From Nonomuraea rubra (GTDB lineage: Bacteria; Actinomycetota; Actinomycetes; Streptosporangiales; Streptosporangiaceae): 64,000 nt of DNA. Positions 47,107 through 55,949 of the stretch are shown piece after piece. The stretch spans positions 5,935,001 to 5,999,000 of the forward strand of contig NZ_JACHMI010000001.1 in the NCBI RefSeq assembly GCF_014207985.1, read 5' to 3'. Positions within the stretch are counted from its first letter, which is position 1; the number at the start of each line of letters is the position of its first letter. The notes under the pieces are model-generated. The model made no database searches, was not told the DNA's origin, and saw nothing but the letters and a program-made list of their open reading frames with translations. A program made the translations under genes and the position numbers.

Positions 47107-47898
47107 TCAGCGGGCGATCTCGACCTCCAGCCCCTTGTCCCGCAGCGCGGCCACGCACTCGGGATCGGCCGACTCGCCCGTGATCAGCAGGTCGATCTCG
47201 CCGACCGCGCAGATCGGCGCCATCTCCACCACACCCAGCTTGGACGCGTCCGCGACCAGGATCTTCCTGGCCGCGGCGCGCAGCATGCGCTGCTTCATCT
47301 CCGCGTCGGGCAGGCTCACGTTCGTCACCCCGCCGGCCGCGTCGACCCCGCCGCAGCCCAGGATGACGGTGTGGGCCCTGATGCCCTCCAGCAGCTTGCC
47401 GCCCAGCGGATCGACCAGCGAGTGCTGCTGCCGCCGCAGGCTGCCACCGGTCACCACCACCGAGATGCGCGGCAGCGCGGGCTCCAGCTCCAGCGCCGTG
47501 CGCAGCCCGTTGGTGAACACCGTCACCTCGGTCAGGTCGGGGCGCGCCACCAGCTCCCTGGCCACGTACGTCGTGGTCGTGCCCGCCCCCATCAGCACGC
47601 TCTCGCCCGAGCCGACCAGCCGCGCCGCGACCTTCGCGATGGACGACTTCTCCACCGCCGCCGTGCCCAGCGACAGCTCGAACGACGGCTCCACGTGCGG
47701 CGCGGGCCCGGCGGACACGGCGCCGCCGCGCACCCGGCGCACCTTGCCCTGCTCCTCCAGCGCGTCGAGGTCGGCCCGGACCGTCACGCTGGACACCCCG
47801 AACGCCTCGGCCAGCTCCGCCACCCGGGCGAACTCCTGCTCGGTCAGCAACGCCAGCATGCGCTCGCGCCGCACCTCCGTCGGCATCGACTCGCTCAT
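47107..47898 (-). CDS. DeoR-family transcriptional regulator
   Basis: This 263-residue protein has an N-terminal DeoR helix-turn-helix (RVAELAEAFGVSSVTVRADL, then VRRVRGGA). The C-terminal DeoR sensor domain contains GAGTTTTYVAREL and LGCGGVDAAGGVTNVSLPDAE, which binds a sugar phosphate in this family. It overlaps the second GH4 gene by 4 bases. It probably represses the importer, the kinase and GH4 genes until the sugar phosphate appears, which is inference. Confidence 0.9.
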   Translation of the reverse strand: MSESMPTEVRRERMLALLTEQEFARVAELAEAFGVSSVTVRADLDALEEQGKVRRVRGGAVSAGPAPHVEPSFELSLGTAAVEKSSIAKVAARLVGSGESVLMGAGTTTTYVARELVARPDLTEVTVFTNGLRTALELEPALPRISVVVTGGSLRRQQHSLVDPLGGKLLEGIRAHTVILGCGGVDAAGGVTNVSLPDAEMKQRMLRAAARKILVADASKLGVVEMAPICAVGEIDLLITGESADPECVAALRDKGLEVEIAR

Positions 47899-49193
47899 CG
47901 GCGGACCGCCGCCGGCAGCAGGTCGCCGTGCGCCTCGATCAGCTCGTCGCACAGCGCCTCGATCGCGGGCAGCGGCAGCGTGGCCGCCGTGTTCGGGTCG
48001 AGCATGGCCGCCTGGTAGACGTGCGCGCGCTCCCCGTCGAGCACCGCGCGCACGGTCAGCTCCACCACGTTGAGGAACGTCCGGTTGAGCGCGGCGAGCT
48101 GGACGGGCAGGTCGCCGACGGCCCGCGGGCGCACCCCGCCGGAGCCGACCAGGGCGGGCACCTCCACGCACGCCTGCCCGGGCAGGTTGCCGATGAGGCC
48201 GCGGTTGGGCACGTTGACGTAGATCTCCTTCTCCTCGCCGGTCAGCAGGGCCAGGATCATCGCGGCGGCGGGCTCCTGGTGCTGCCACCGGATGAGCAGC
48301 TTGTGGCCGGCGGACAGGGCGCGCCGGGTCTCCTCGTACAGGTGCAGGCTCTGGCCGACGCGGCGCAGGTACTCCTCGACCGGCACGCCCAGCCTGGCGG
48401 TCTCCTCAGGGTGGCGCATGATCCACGGCACGTACTCGGCGGCGTGCTCGCTCGACTGCGTGGGGAAGCGGCCGAAGGTCCGGTAGAGCTCGACCCGCAC
48501 GTGCCTGCGCAACTGGGCGTCGGCCGCGATCACCGCGTCGAGCTCCGGGTAGAGCGAGCGGCCGCCGGCCTCGAAGCGCAGCACGAACGACTGGTGGTTG
48601 AGCCCGGCGCTGAGGAACGTGATCTCGTCCTCGTCGCGGCCGACCAGGTCGGCGAGGTAGGCGTGCGTGTCGCACACCGAGTGGCACAGCCCGGCGAACC
48701 GCTCGAACCCGGTGGCCTCGTGCACCGCCCACCCGGTCATCGCCATCGGGTCGGTGCTGCTCAGCAGCCACGCCTGGGGGCACAGCTCGGCCATCTGCCC
48801 GGCCAGCTCCACCAGCACCGGGATCGTGCGCAGGCCGCGGAACACGCCGCCGATGCCGATGGTGTCGCCGATGGTCTGGCGCAGGCCGTACCGGTGGGGG
48901 ATCTCGAAGTCGCGCAGCGTGGCCTCGAAGCCGCCGACGTCGAGGTGGGAGACGACGAAGTCGGCTCCCCTGAGCGCCTGGCGCCGGTCGAACACGCTGC
49001 GGATCTTCGCGTCCGCGCCCGCCTCCGTGCCCAGCGCCCGCACCAGCGTCTCCGTCGTCGCCAGCCTGCCGGGGTCGTCGTCGTGCAGCACGACCTCCAG
49101 CTCGCCGCGCAGGGCGGGGGCGAGCATCAGGGCGGACAGGACGCGGCGCGTCAGCTCAACGTCACCGACCCCGATGAAGACGATCCGCGCCAT
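47895..49193 (-). CDS. Second GH4-family protein, diverged motif
   Basis: This 432-residue GH4 homologue lies on the opposite strand from the first. It retains GLCHSV and LNHQSFVL, but the NYTNPMAM motif reads SSTDPMAM, so the substrate-binding Asn residues are replaced. The NAD loop is GVGDVELT rather than GAGSVVFT. It may have another specificity or reduced activity. It is read as the first gene of a pair with DeoR. Confidence 0.85.
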   Translation of the reverse strand: MARIVFIGVGDVELTRRVLSALMLAPALRGELEVVLHDDDPGRLATTETLVRALGTEAGADAKIRSVFDRRQALRGADFVVSHLDVGGFEATLRDFEIPHRYGLRQTIGDTIGIGGVFRGLRTIPVLVELAGQMAELCPQAWLLSSTDPMAMTGWAVHEATGFERFAGLCHSVCDTHAYLADLVGRDEDEITFLSAGLNHQSFVLRFEAGGRSLYPELDAVIAADAQLRRHVRVELYRTFGRFPTQSSEHAAEYVPWIMRHPEETARLGVPVEEYLRRVGQSLHLYEETRRALSAGHKLLIRWQHQEPAAAMILALLTGEEKEIYVNVPNRGLIGNLPGQACVEVPALVGSGGVRPRAVGDLPVQLAALNRTFLNVVELTVRAVLDGERAHVYQAAMLDPNTAATLPLPAIEALCDELIEAHGDLLPAAVRR

Positions 49194-49233
49194 CCCCGCA
49201 GTATCCCACGCCCGCGACGCCGCGACGTTCTCG

Positions 49234-50040
49234 TCAGACCCGCAGCAGTGGCGCCCAGGTGCTCGGCCCGACGAGGCCGTCCGGGTCGATGCCCTCGGCC
49301 TGCTGGAACCTGCGTACCAGCTCGACCAGCCCGTCGTCGCAGCGCGTCGACTTCAGCCACCCCTCCAGCCCGTCCTGGACCGTGGCGTAGGCGGCGGGAG
49401 GCACGTGCCCCCGGGCGAACAGGCAGCCTCTGACGGTCTTGACGTCGTAGTTGTCGTCGCCGAGCCGGATCAGCGGCAGTTCCTTCACGAGATCCTCCGT
49501 CCAGGACGGGCCGGGCGCGCCGGCGATGAGGGCGGCGACGGCCGCCCGGAAGTCGGTCATGTCGATGGAGTGGGGGTCGGGCTTGGCGGTGTTGACCTCC
49601 CGGTGGGCCCTGACGCGCGAGGCGCCCAGCCCGAACTCGCGGCACAGCTCCGCGCACAGCCGCCGGTACGCGTCGAGCTGCACCTCCGGCCACGGCTGGG
49701 AGCCGTTGTTCTCGGCCTCGATGCCGAGCGAGCTGGAGTTGTCGTGCCGGGGCGAGGTCGAGGGGGCGTTGTGCCAGCAGCGTCCGGCGGCGATGACGTA
49801 GATGCGGCCCGAGCGGCCGAGCCCGAACTGCGACAGCGGCCCGGACAGGCCGGGCCGGCCGTCGCGCACCACGGCGAGCGAGGGGTAGTCGCCGCCGCCG
49901 GCCGGCCCGGCGGTGTGGTGGCAGACGATGCCCTGCACCTCCGGTTGCGGCCCGTGGCCCCGGCTCTTCCACCCCGCCACCTCGGTCACCGGGTGGCCCG
50001 TGCGGCGGGCGACGTCGGCGAGCTGGGTCAAATACGGCAT
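49234..50040 (-). CDS. N-acetylmuramoyl-L-alanine amidase with peptidoglycan-binding domain
   Basis: The 268-residue protein has an Amidase_2/PGRP-type catalytic domain: IVCHHTAG, IEAENNGSQPW and RVRAHREVNTAKPDP supply the zinc ligands and catalytic residues. The last 70 residues (LGDDNYDVKTVRGCLFARG, VELVRRFQQAEGIDPDGLVG) form a peptidoglycan-binding domain. No signal peptide is visible, so it may be released by lysis or by a non-Sec route, as phage endolysins are. ATG at 50040 follows a strong GGAGGTG. The gene sits between an NlpC/P60 gene and the GH4 pair. Confidence 0.88.
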   Translation of the reverse strand: MPYLTQLADVARRTGHPVTEVAGWKSRGHGPQPEVQGIVCHHTAGPAGGGDYPSLAVVRDGRPGLSGPLSQFGLGRSGRIYVIAAGRCWHNAPSTSPRHDNSSSLGIEAENNGSQPWPEVQLDAYRRLCAELCREFGLGASRVRAHREVNTAKPDPHSIDMTDFRAAVAALIAGAPGPSWTEDLVKELPLIRLGDDNYDVKTVRGCLFARGHVPPAAYATVQDGLEGWLKSTRCDDGLVELVRRFQQAEGIDPDGLVGPSTWAPLLRV

Positions 50041-50149
50041 CGAGCACCTCCGTCTTGCGTCTGGATGAGTCTCACACCCTTCGATCGACGACCAGTAGCC
50101 ATCGGGTTGCTGTACGTGGTCGCCGGCGGGCGGGCCGATGACCGGAGCT

Positions 50150-50167
50150 CCCGCCGTGCTCGGCGGG
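50150..50167 (-). terminator. Terminator hairpin after the NlpC/P60 gene
   Basis: CCCGCCG and CGGCGGG flank a TGCT tetraloop in the 212-base gap between the NlpC/P60 stop and the amidase start. No other element was found in this gap. Confidence 0.6.
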
Positions 50168-50252
50168 CGCCTACAGATCACTACCATGCCGTACCCGTAC
50201 GCAACCGGGAGATTCGAAGAATTCGGGTGATCCGCCCCGGAAGACGCCGGTT

Positions 50253-51233
50253 TCAGGGGCGGACGGCGCCGACCAGGCGGCCGCGCCAGTAGTCGTCGAG
50301 ATCGACCACCTTGATGACGTCGCCGGTCTGCGGGGCGTGCACCATCTTCCCGCCGCCCGCGTACATGCCCATGTGCCCCAGCCCCTTGCTGAACAGCAGG
50401 TCGCCGGGCTGCACCTGGTCCAGCGGCACGCGCCGGTCGGCGCCCCAGGCCCACTGCGTGTACGTGGTGCGCGGCAGCGACACCCCGGCCGCCCGCCAGG
50501 CCGCCTGGGTCAGGCCCGAGCAGTCGAAGGAGCCCGGCCCCGTGCCGCCGTACCGGTAGGGCTTGCCGACCTGGGCGAAGGCGAACTGCAGCGCCTCGCG
50601 GGCGTTGCCAGAGGCCGGGCCCGTGTACTTCAGGCCGGTGCTGCGCGGGTTGCCGCTCTGGTAGTCGCCCAGGCGGCGCAGCAGCTTCGTCTGCTGGTCG
50701 ACGAGGTCGTCGACCTCCTCCTGCTTGCCGCGTACGTCATCGCGGGCCCGCTCGGCCTCCTCCGTGGCGGCCCTGGCCCGGTCGCGCCGCTCACGCAGGC
50801 CCGCCGTCGCGCCCTCGTACGCCTGGATCTTCGCCGCCCGGTCCCGGGCCATCTGGTCGAGGGAGGCCATGCCGCCGAGCATCGTCTCGGGCCGGCCGCC
50901 GACGGCGAGCCGCTGCCAGCCCAGCGACGGGCCGAACTGGTAGTTGTGCACGGCGATGGCCGCCAGCTCCTCGCGCAGCTCCGCCACCTGCTCGTCCTTT
51001 GCGGCCAGCTCGCTCTGCAGCGCCCGGTACTTCTTCCTGGCCTCGCGATAGGCCTCGGTGGCCTGGTTGTAGCGTTCGACGAGCTGGTCGGCCCGCTCGT
51101 TGAGCTTCACCAGCCGGGCTCTGACCTGGGCGGGGGACGGGTCGGCCCAGGCCGCACCCGGTACGACGACCGGAACGGTCATGGCCAGCGCCGCGGCGGC
51201 CGCCGCCCGTGCGAGCCTCGCCGACACCGTCAC
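50253..51233 (-). CDS. Secreted NlpC/P60 peptidoglycan hydrolase with coiled coil
   Basis: The protein has 326 residues. A Sec signal peptide is cleaved near AAWADP. A long coiled coil covers about 35-190, and the NlpC/P60 cysteine peptidase domain covers the last 120 residues. The catalytic Cys is in SFDCSGL, the His in LGHMGMY and the third residue in MVHAP. The architecture is that of RipA/cwlO-type D,L-endopeptidases that cut cell-wall stems. The 186-base region upstream may be a regulatory leader. Confidence 0.9.
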   Translation of the reverse strand: MTVSARLARAAAAAALAMTVPVVVPGAAWADPSPAQVRARLVKLNERADQLVERYNQATEAYREARKKYRALQSELAAKDEQVAELREELAAIAVHNYQFGPSLGWQRLAVGGRPETMLGGMASLDQMARDRAAKIQAYEGATAGLRERRDRARAATEEAERARDDVRGKQEEVDDLVDQQTKLLRRLGDYQSGNPRSTGLKYTGPASGNAREALQFAFAQVGKPYRYGGTGPGSFDCSGLTQAAWRAAGVSLPRTTYTQWAWGADRRVPLDQVQPGDLLFSKGLGHMGMYAGGGKMVHAPQTGDVIKVVDLDDYWRGRLVGAVRP

Positions 51234-51421
51234 CCGCCTGCCTCCTTCGCGCCCTTTCCACGAGGAGGTACGCGGGAAGCGCCGCGGGTGTTCAGCCCCA
51301 GAGGCAAAACGGTGGTGTTCGGCGCCGTCGATACGTGTCGACCACGGCTGAGCAGGAGCAGAAGTGGCGACGAGATTCGAGCTCGGCGGCGGCGCCGTCC
51401 TGCTGCGGACCGGCCGCTCCC
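51234..51421 (-). promoter_or_regulatory. Leader region of the NlpC/P60 gene, possible ydaO-like element
   Basis: On the minus strand this region contains TGGGGCTGAAC (51290-51300) and, just before the gene, GAAGGAGG. Both resemble parts of the c-di-AMP (ydaO/yuaA) riboswitch that often precedes actinobacterial wall-hydrolase genes. The central GAACCC-GUCAGCUAACC part was not found, so this is weak. Nothing coding is seen here. Confidence 0.25.
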
Positions 51422-52738
51422 TCAGCGGGTGAACGTGCAGGGCAGCCGCTTGTAGCCGTTGATGAAGCTGGACAGGAGCCGGTCCGGCTCGCCCGCCCTG
51501 ATGTCCGGCAGCCGGCCGAACAGCTCGCGGAACATCACCGTGATCTCCCGGCGCGCCAGGTTCGCCCCCAGGCAGAAGTGCGGCCCCGGCCCGCCGAACC
51601 CCACGTGCGGGTTGGGGGAGCGGGTGATGTCGAACGCGTCGGGGTCGGTGAAGACGCTCTCGTCCCTGTTGGCCGAGGCGTACCAGAGCGTGACCCGGTC
51701 ACCCGCCCTGAACAGGTGGCCGTTCAGCTCGTGGTCGCGGGTGACGTTGCGGCGCATGAAGATCACCGGGGTGCTGTGGCGGACGATCTCCTCGACGGCC
51801 CCGCCGATGCGGCCGTCGAAGTCCGACAGCAGCAGCTCCCGCTGGCCGGGATGGTCGGTGAGCAGCTTCAGCCCGTGAGCCAGCGCCGTACGGGTGGTCT
51901 CGTTCCCCGCCACCACCAGCAGCAGGAAGAACGCGGCGAACTCCCTCGGGCTCAGCCGCTCGCCGTCGATGTTGGCGTTGACCAGGGCGGAGGTCAGGTC
52001 GCCCGTCGGGGTGGCGCGGCGCCGCCTGCCCAGCTCGGCGGCCAGCCGGTGCAGCCGCCAGCCGGCCAGCGCCACCGTGCCCAGCAGCCGGGCCGTGCGC
52101 AGGCGGCCGACGCGGGCCGTGCCGCCGGGGTAGTCGGCCGGGTAGTCGACGGGGTTGCCGACGTACTCCGGGTCGGTGTAGCCGACCACGATGTTGGTCA
52201 GGCGTACCACGCGCTCGTGCTCGCGCGGCGGGATGCCCAGCATGTCGCAGATCACCTCGACCGGCAGGCGCGTCGCCACCCGTGAGACGAAGTCGCCGGG
52301 GCCGCCCGCGACCAGCTCGTCCACGATGCGCCGCGCGCGGCGGGCGATGTCGTCCTCGGTCTTGGCCAGCGTCTTCGGCGTGAACGCGCGGGAGACGATG
52401 CGGCGGATCTTGGCGTGCCGCGGGTCGTCCATGTCGATCATCGAGTTGAAGTAGCCGTCCATCCAGCGCGGCATGTCGGTCGGGCTGGTCGCGCTCGGCT
52501 CGCTGCTGAACACCTCGGGCAGGCGGCTGGCCGCCACCACGTCGGCGTGGCGCACCAGCGCCCACGCGCCCGGATCCCGGCGCAGGAACGGCACCTTCGG
52601 CATGGCGAACCGCCGCAGGCCGGGCTCGGCCCGCAAGATGGCGAACGCCCGCGCCCGGTCCTGCTCGGGCCGTTCCCAGAACCGCAGGTCGCTCAGGTCG
52701 ATGCCGGCAGGGGTGCGGGCCGGGTGCTCCGTCGTCAC
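51422..52738 (-). CDS. Cytochrome P450 (CYP125/CYP142-like)
   Basis: GTG at 52738 is used, giving 438 residues that start VTTEHPARTP. It has the I-helix AGNETTR and the haem loop GFGGPGPHFCLG with Cys389. AGNETT, rather than AGHETT, and the DMDDPRHAKIRRIVS region resemble the steroid-side-chain CYP125/CYP142 groups of actinomycetes. A hydrophobic terpenoid or steroid substrate is possible but not shown. It is divergent from a TetR gene with a palindrome between them. Confidence 0.9.
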   Translation of the reverse strand: MTTEHPARTPAGIDLSDLRFWERPEQDRARAFAILRAEPGLRRFAMPKVPFLRRDPGAWALVRHADVVAASRLPEVFSSEPSATSPTDMPRWMDGYFNSMIDMDDPRHAKIRRIVSRAFTPKTLAKTEDDIARRARRIVDELVAGGPGDFVSRVATRLPVEVICDMLGIPPREHERVVRLTNIVVGYTDPEYVGNPVDYPADYPGGTARVGRLRTARLLGTVALAGWRLHRLAAELGRRRRATPTGDLTSALVNANIDGERLSPREFAAFFLLLVVAGNETTRTALAHGLKLLTDHPGQRELLLSDFDGRIGGAVEEIVRHSTPVIFMRRNVTRDHELNGHLFRAGDRVTLWYASANRDESVFTDPDAFDITRSPNPHVGFGGPGPHFCLGANLARREITVMFRELFGRLPDIRAGEPDRLLSSFINGYKRLPCTFTR

Positions 52739-52759
52739 GGTCCACCGCCTTCCACGGAT

Positions 52760-52781
52760 TCTGGTGTTTACCATCACCAGA
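52760..52781. promoter_or_regulatory. TetR operator candidate (TCTGGTG-8-CACCAGA)
   Basis: A perfect 7-bp inverted repeat spans an 8-base A/T-containing centre in the 82-base gap between the P450 and TetR genes. The size and position are typical of a TetR operator that controls both. Confidence 0.65.
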
Positions 52782-52820
52782 TTTGCCGCGGCCGTCAAGA
52801 CCTGCGGCAGAATCGGGGAC

Positions 52821-53474
52821 ATGACGCCCCACCCCACCTCCGTGCGCCCCTACCGCGGCGTGCCGGCCGAGCAGCGCCGTGCCCTGCGGCGCGCGGCACT
52901 GCTGGAGGCCGGCCTCGACGTGCTCGGCACCGGGGGCTGGGCCACCGTCACCGTGCGGGGCGTGTGCTCGCGGGCCGGGCTGAACGACCGCTACTTCCAC
53001 GAGAGCTTCAGCGACCTCGACGCGCTGCTGCTGGCCGTGGTCGACGACCAGGCCGCCCAGGTCACCGACCTGATCACGGCCGTCGCCGCGCGCTCCCCGC
53101 GCCGCCTGCGGGCCCGCGCCACCGCCGTGGTGAGCGCCATCGTCGACTTCCTGGCCGCCGACCCGCGCCGGGCCCGCATCCTGGCGTACGAGTTCGCGGC
53201 CGGCCCGCTGCTGCAGGAGCGGCGCCGCCAGATCATCGCCACGCTGGCCGGCATCTACCTCGATCAGGCCCGCGAGCTGTTCGGCGAGACGCCGCTGAGC
53301 GAGACCGACCTGCGCATGACCGCGCTGACCGTGGTGAGCGGCCTGTGGGAGCTGCTGTCGGCCTGGCTGCGCGGGGACGTGGACACCGGCCGCGACCACC
53401 TCGTCGACTACATCGTCGCGCTGCTCCTGACCACGACCGAGCTGGGCCCCGCTCTCGATCAGCGGCTGCACTAA
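52821..53474 (+). CDS. TetR-family transcriptional regulator
   Basis: This 217-residue protein starts at ATG behind GGGGAC. The N-terminal helix-turn-helix region reads LDVLGTGGWATVTVRGVCSR and GLNDRYFHESFSDLDALL. The C-terminal ligand domain includes LRMTALTVVSGLWELLSAWL. It is the likely repressor of the divergent P450. Its stop codon is overlapped by a separate palindrome that belongs to the next gene. Confidence 0.9.
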   Translation: MTPHPTSVRPYRGVPAEQRRALRRAALLEAGLDVLGTGGWATVTVRGVCSRAGLNDRYFHESFSDLDALLLAVVDDQAAQVTDLITAVAARSPRRLRARATAVVSAIVDFLAADPRRARILAYEFAAGPLLQERRRQIIATLAGIYLDQARELFGETPLSETDLRMTALTVVSGLWELLSAWLRGDVDTGRDHLVDYIVALLLTTTELGPALDQRLH

Positions 53475-53491
53475 TACGATTTATTCGTATT
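53473..53491 (+). promoter_or_regulatory. Operator candidate before the GH35 gene (AATACGA-5-TCGTATT)
   Basis: A perfect 7-bp inverted repeat with an A/T-rich 5-base centre lies between the TetR stop and the GH35 start. It is a likely site for the GntR protein encoded after GH35. Confidence 0.55.
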
Positions 53492-53521
53492 CGTTCGTGT
53501 GACGAGAGGAAGGCCCCCCGA

Positions 53522-55936
53522 GTGCAGCGCATCACCGTGCCGCCGGAGACCATCCCGCCCGTAGAGGGCCATCTGCGGCTCGGCGACCCGCCGCACCGGC
53601 CGGACGCGATCACCGTCAATTCCCGCCACCTCAGCCGCGCGGGACGGCCCTGGTTCCCGATCATGGGGGAGTTCCACTACGCCCGCTACCCGGCCGCGGA
53701 ATGGCGCGAGGAACTGCTCAAGGTCCGCGCGGGCGGCATCACCGTCGTCGCCGCGTACGTCTTCTGGAACCTGCACGAGGAGCGGCGCGGCGTCTTCGAC
53801 TGGAGCGGCGACCGCGACCTGCGCCGCTTCGTGACGACCTGCGCCGAGCTGGGCCTGGACGTGGTGGTGCGGATCGGCCCGTGGGCGCACGGGGAGTCGC
53901 GCAACGGCGGCTTCCCCGACTGGCTCCTGGACGGCGGCTGCGTGCCGCGTACCGACGACCCCCGCTACCTCGCCCTCGTCCGGCCGTTCTTCGCGCAGAT
54001 CGGCGCGCGGCTGCGCGGCCTGACGCGCGAGCACGGCGGGCCCGTCGTGGCCGTCCAGCTCGAGAACGAGCTGCACGACCAGCCCGGCCACCTGCTCACG
54101 CTCAAGGAGCTGGCCCGGCAGGCCGGCATCGACGCGCCCCTGTGGACGGCCACCGGCTGGGGGCACGCGCAACTGCCGCCGGACGAGGTGATCCCGCTGT
54201 TCGGCGGCTACCCCGAGGCCGCCTGGGACACCGCGCACGACGGCTGGCCGGCGCAGAGCCGGGCCCACTACTTCTTCGGACCTGGCCGGGACGACGACTC
54301 GATCGGCGCCGACCTGCGGCCCGGCGGGGACTCCAGCGGGGACTCCGGCGGGGACTCCGGCGGGGACGAGAGCCACCTGGCGCGCTACCCGTTCGCCACC
54401 TGCGAGCTGGGCGGCGGCATGTACACCGCCTACCACCGCCGGCCCGTGGTCCCGGCGGCGGACGTGGCCGCGCTGGCGCTGGTCAAGCTGGGCAGCGGCT
54501 CGGTGTGGCAGGGGTACTACATGTACCACGGGGCGTCCCAGAAGATCGGCGAGCTGTCCACGCTGCAGGAGTCGCACGCCACCGGCTACCCCAACGACTG
54601 CCCGGTCATCACCTACGACTTCCAGGCGCCGCTCGGCGAGTACGGCCAGTTCCGCGACTCCTACCGGCACCTGCGGCTGCAGCACCTCTGGCTGGCCTGC
54701 GACGGGCCCGACCTGGCCACCATGACGCTGACGATGCCGCCGGACGCGCCCGCCGACCCCGCCGACCGGACGTCGCTGCGCTGGGCCGTGCGGTCGGACG
54801 GGCGGTCGGGGTTCCTGTTCGTCAACAACCACCAGCCCGTCGAGACGCTGCCCGGCCACGACGGGGTGCGGTTCGCCGTCGAGCTGGACGGGCGCACGCT
54901 CGTCGTGCCGCGCGAGCCCGTGACCGTGCCGGCGGGCGCCTGCTTCGCCTGGCCGCTCGCGCGGCGGGTCGGTGACTGCCTGCTGCTGACGGCCACCGCG
55001 CAGCCCGTGTGCGTGATCGACGCCGGGGAGCCCGTGCACGTGTTCACGCAGACCGCGGGCCTCCCGGCGGAGCTCGTCTTCGACGCCGCCACCGTGACCG
55101 GCGTGGAGGGACCCGCGACCGTCACCACCTCCGGCGGCGACGTCGTGGTCCGCGGGCTGCGGCCCGGTCCGGGCTGCTTCCTGCGGGTGACCGCCGCCGG
55201 GGGCGGCACGGCCGGCGTCCTGGTGCTGGACCACGACAGCGCCCTCACCGCGACGCGCGGCCGCCTCTGGGGCGCCGACCGGCTCATCCTGAGCGACCGC
55301 CCGGCCGTGCTCGACGGCGACCACCTGGTGCTGTACGGCAACGACGGGGACCGCGTGCTGATCTTCCCGCCGCCTGAGCCCGCGCCCGGGATCGCGGCGT
55401 CGGAGACCGTGCCCGGATCCGCGGTTGGGTTCGTGTCCGGGACCGACGGGGTGTTCGGCGTCCTGCCGCTGCCCCCGCAGGCGGGCGGTCCGCCGGCGGT
55501 CGTGGTCGAGGCCGTCAAGGAGGCGGGTCCCGCCCGGCCCCCGGTGATCGACCCGGTCTCGGGCCGGGCGTCGGCCCCCGTGGACGCCGACTTCGACGCC
55601 GCCGCCGTCTACCACCTCACCATCCCCGAGGACGCCTTCACCGGCGACGACGAGGTGCTGCTGCGCCTGGACTGGACCGGCGACGCGGGCCGCGCCTACC
55701 TCGGCGGCCGCCTGGTCGCCGACCAGTTCTGGCATGGCCCGCCGTGGGAGATCGGCCTGCGCAGGTTCCGCGACGAGGTCCTCGAACGCGGCCTGGAGCT
55801 GCGGCTGCTGCCCCTGCGCGAGGACGCCCCCGTCTACCTCTCGCCGGCCTTCCGCCCGCCCGCGTACCCGGACGGCACCGTCCTGGAGCTGCGCTCGGCC
55901 ACGCTCGTCCCGATGCCCCGCACCGTGATCGGCTGA
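53522..55936 (+). CDS. GH35-type beta-galactosidase
   Basis: GTG start, 804 residues, no signal peptide. The N-terminal catalytic barrel has FPIMGEFHYARYPAAEW, RIGPWAHGESRNGGFPDWLL and VQLENEL with Glu181/Glu183. A second acidic candidate lies in CELGGGMYTAY (Glu295). Beta-rich accessory domains follow. This matches GH35 enzymes that remove terminal beta-galactose. A Gly/Asp/Ser-rich insert at about residues 269-283 comes from a 12-bp tandem repeat (54326-54367). The neighbours suggest that galactose is then oxidised. Confidence 0.85.
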   Translation: MQRITVPPETIPPVEGHLRLGDPPHRPDAITVNSRHLSRAGRPWFPIMGEFHYARYPAAEWREELLKVRAGGITVVAAYVFWNLHEERRGVFDWSGDRDLRRFVTTCAELGLDVVVRIGPWAHGESRNGGFPDWLLDGGCVPRTDDPRYLALVRPFFAQIGARLRGLTREHGGPVVAVQLENELHDQPGHLLTLKELARQAGIDAPLWTATGWGHAQLPPDEVIPLFGGYPEAAWDTAHDGWPAQSRAHYFFGPGRDDDSIGADLRPGGDSSGDSGGDSGGDESHLARYPFATCELGGGMYTAYHRRPVVPAADVAALALVKLGSGSVWQGYYMYHGASQKIGELSTLQESHATGYPNDCPVITYDFQAPLGEYGQFRDSYRHLRLQHLWLACDGPDLATMTLTMPPDAPADPADRTSLRWAVRSDGRSGFLFVNNHQPVETLPGHDGVRFAVELDGRTLVVPREPVTVPAGACFAWPLARRVGDCLLLTATAQPVCVIDAGEPVHVFTQTAGLPAELVFDAATVTGVEGPATVTTSGGDVVVRGLRPGPGCFLRVTAAGGGTAGVLVLDHDSALTATRGRLWGADRLILSDRPAVLDGDHLVLYGNDGDRVLIFPPPEPAPGIAASETVPGSAVGFVSGTDGVFGVLPLPPQAGGPPAVVVEAVKEAGPARPPVIDPVSGRASAPVDADFDAAAVYHLTIPEDAFTGDDEVLLRLDWTGDAGRAYLGGRLVADQFWHGPPWEIGLRRFRDEVLERGLELRLLPLREDAPVYLSPAFRPPAYPDGTVLELRSATLVPMPRTVIG

Positions 55937-55949
55937 TGCCGGGCGGCGG

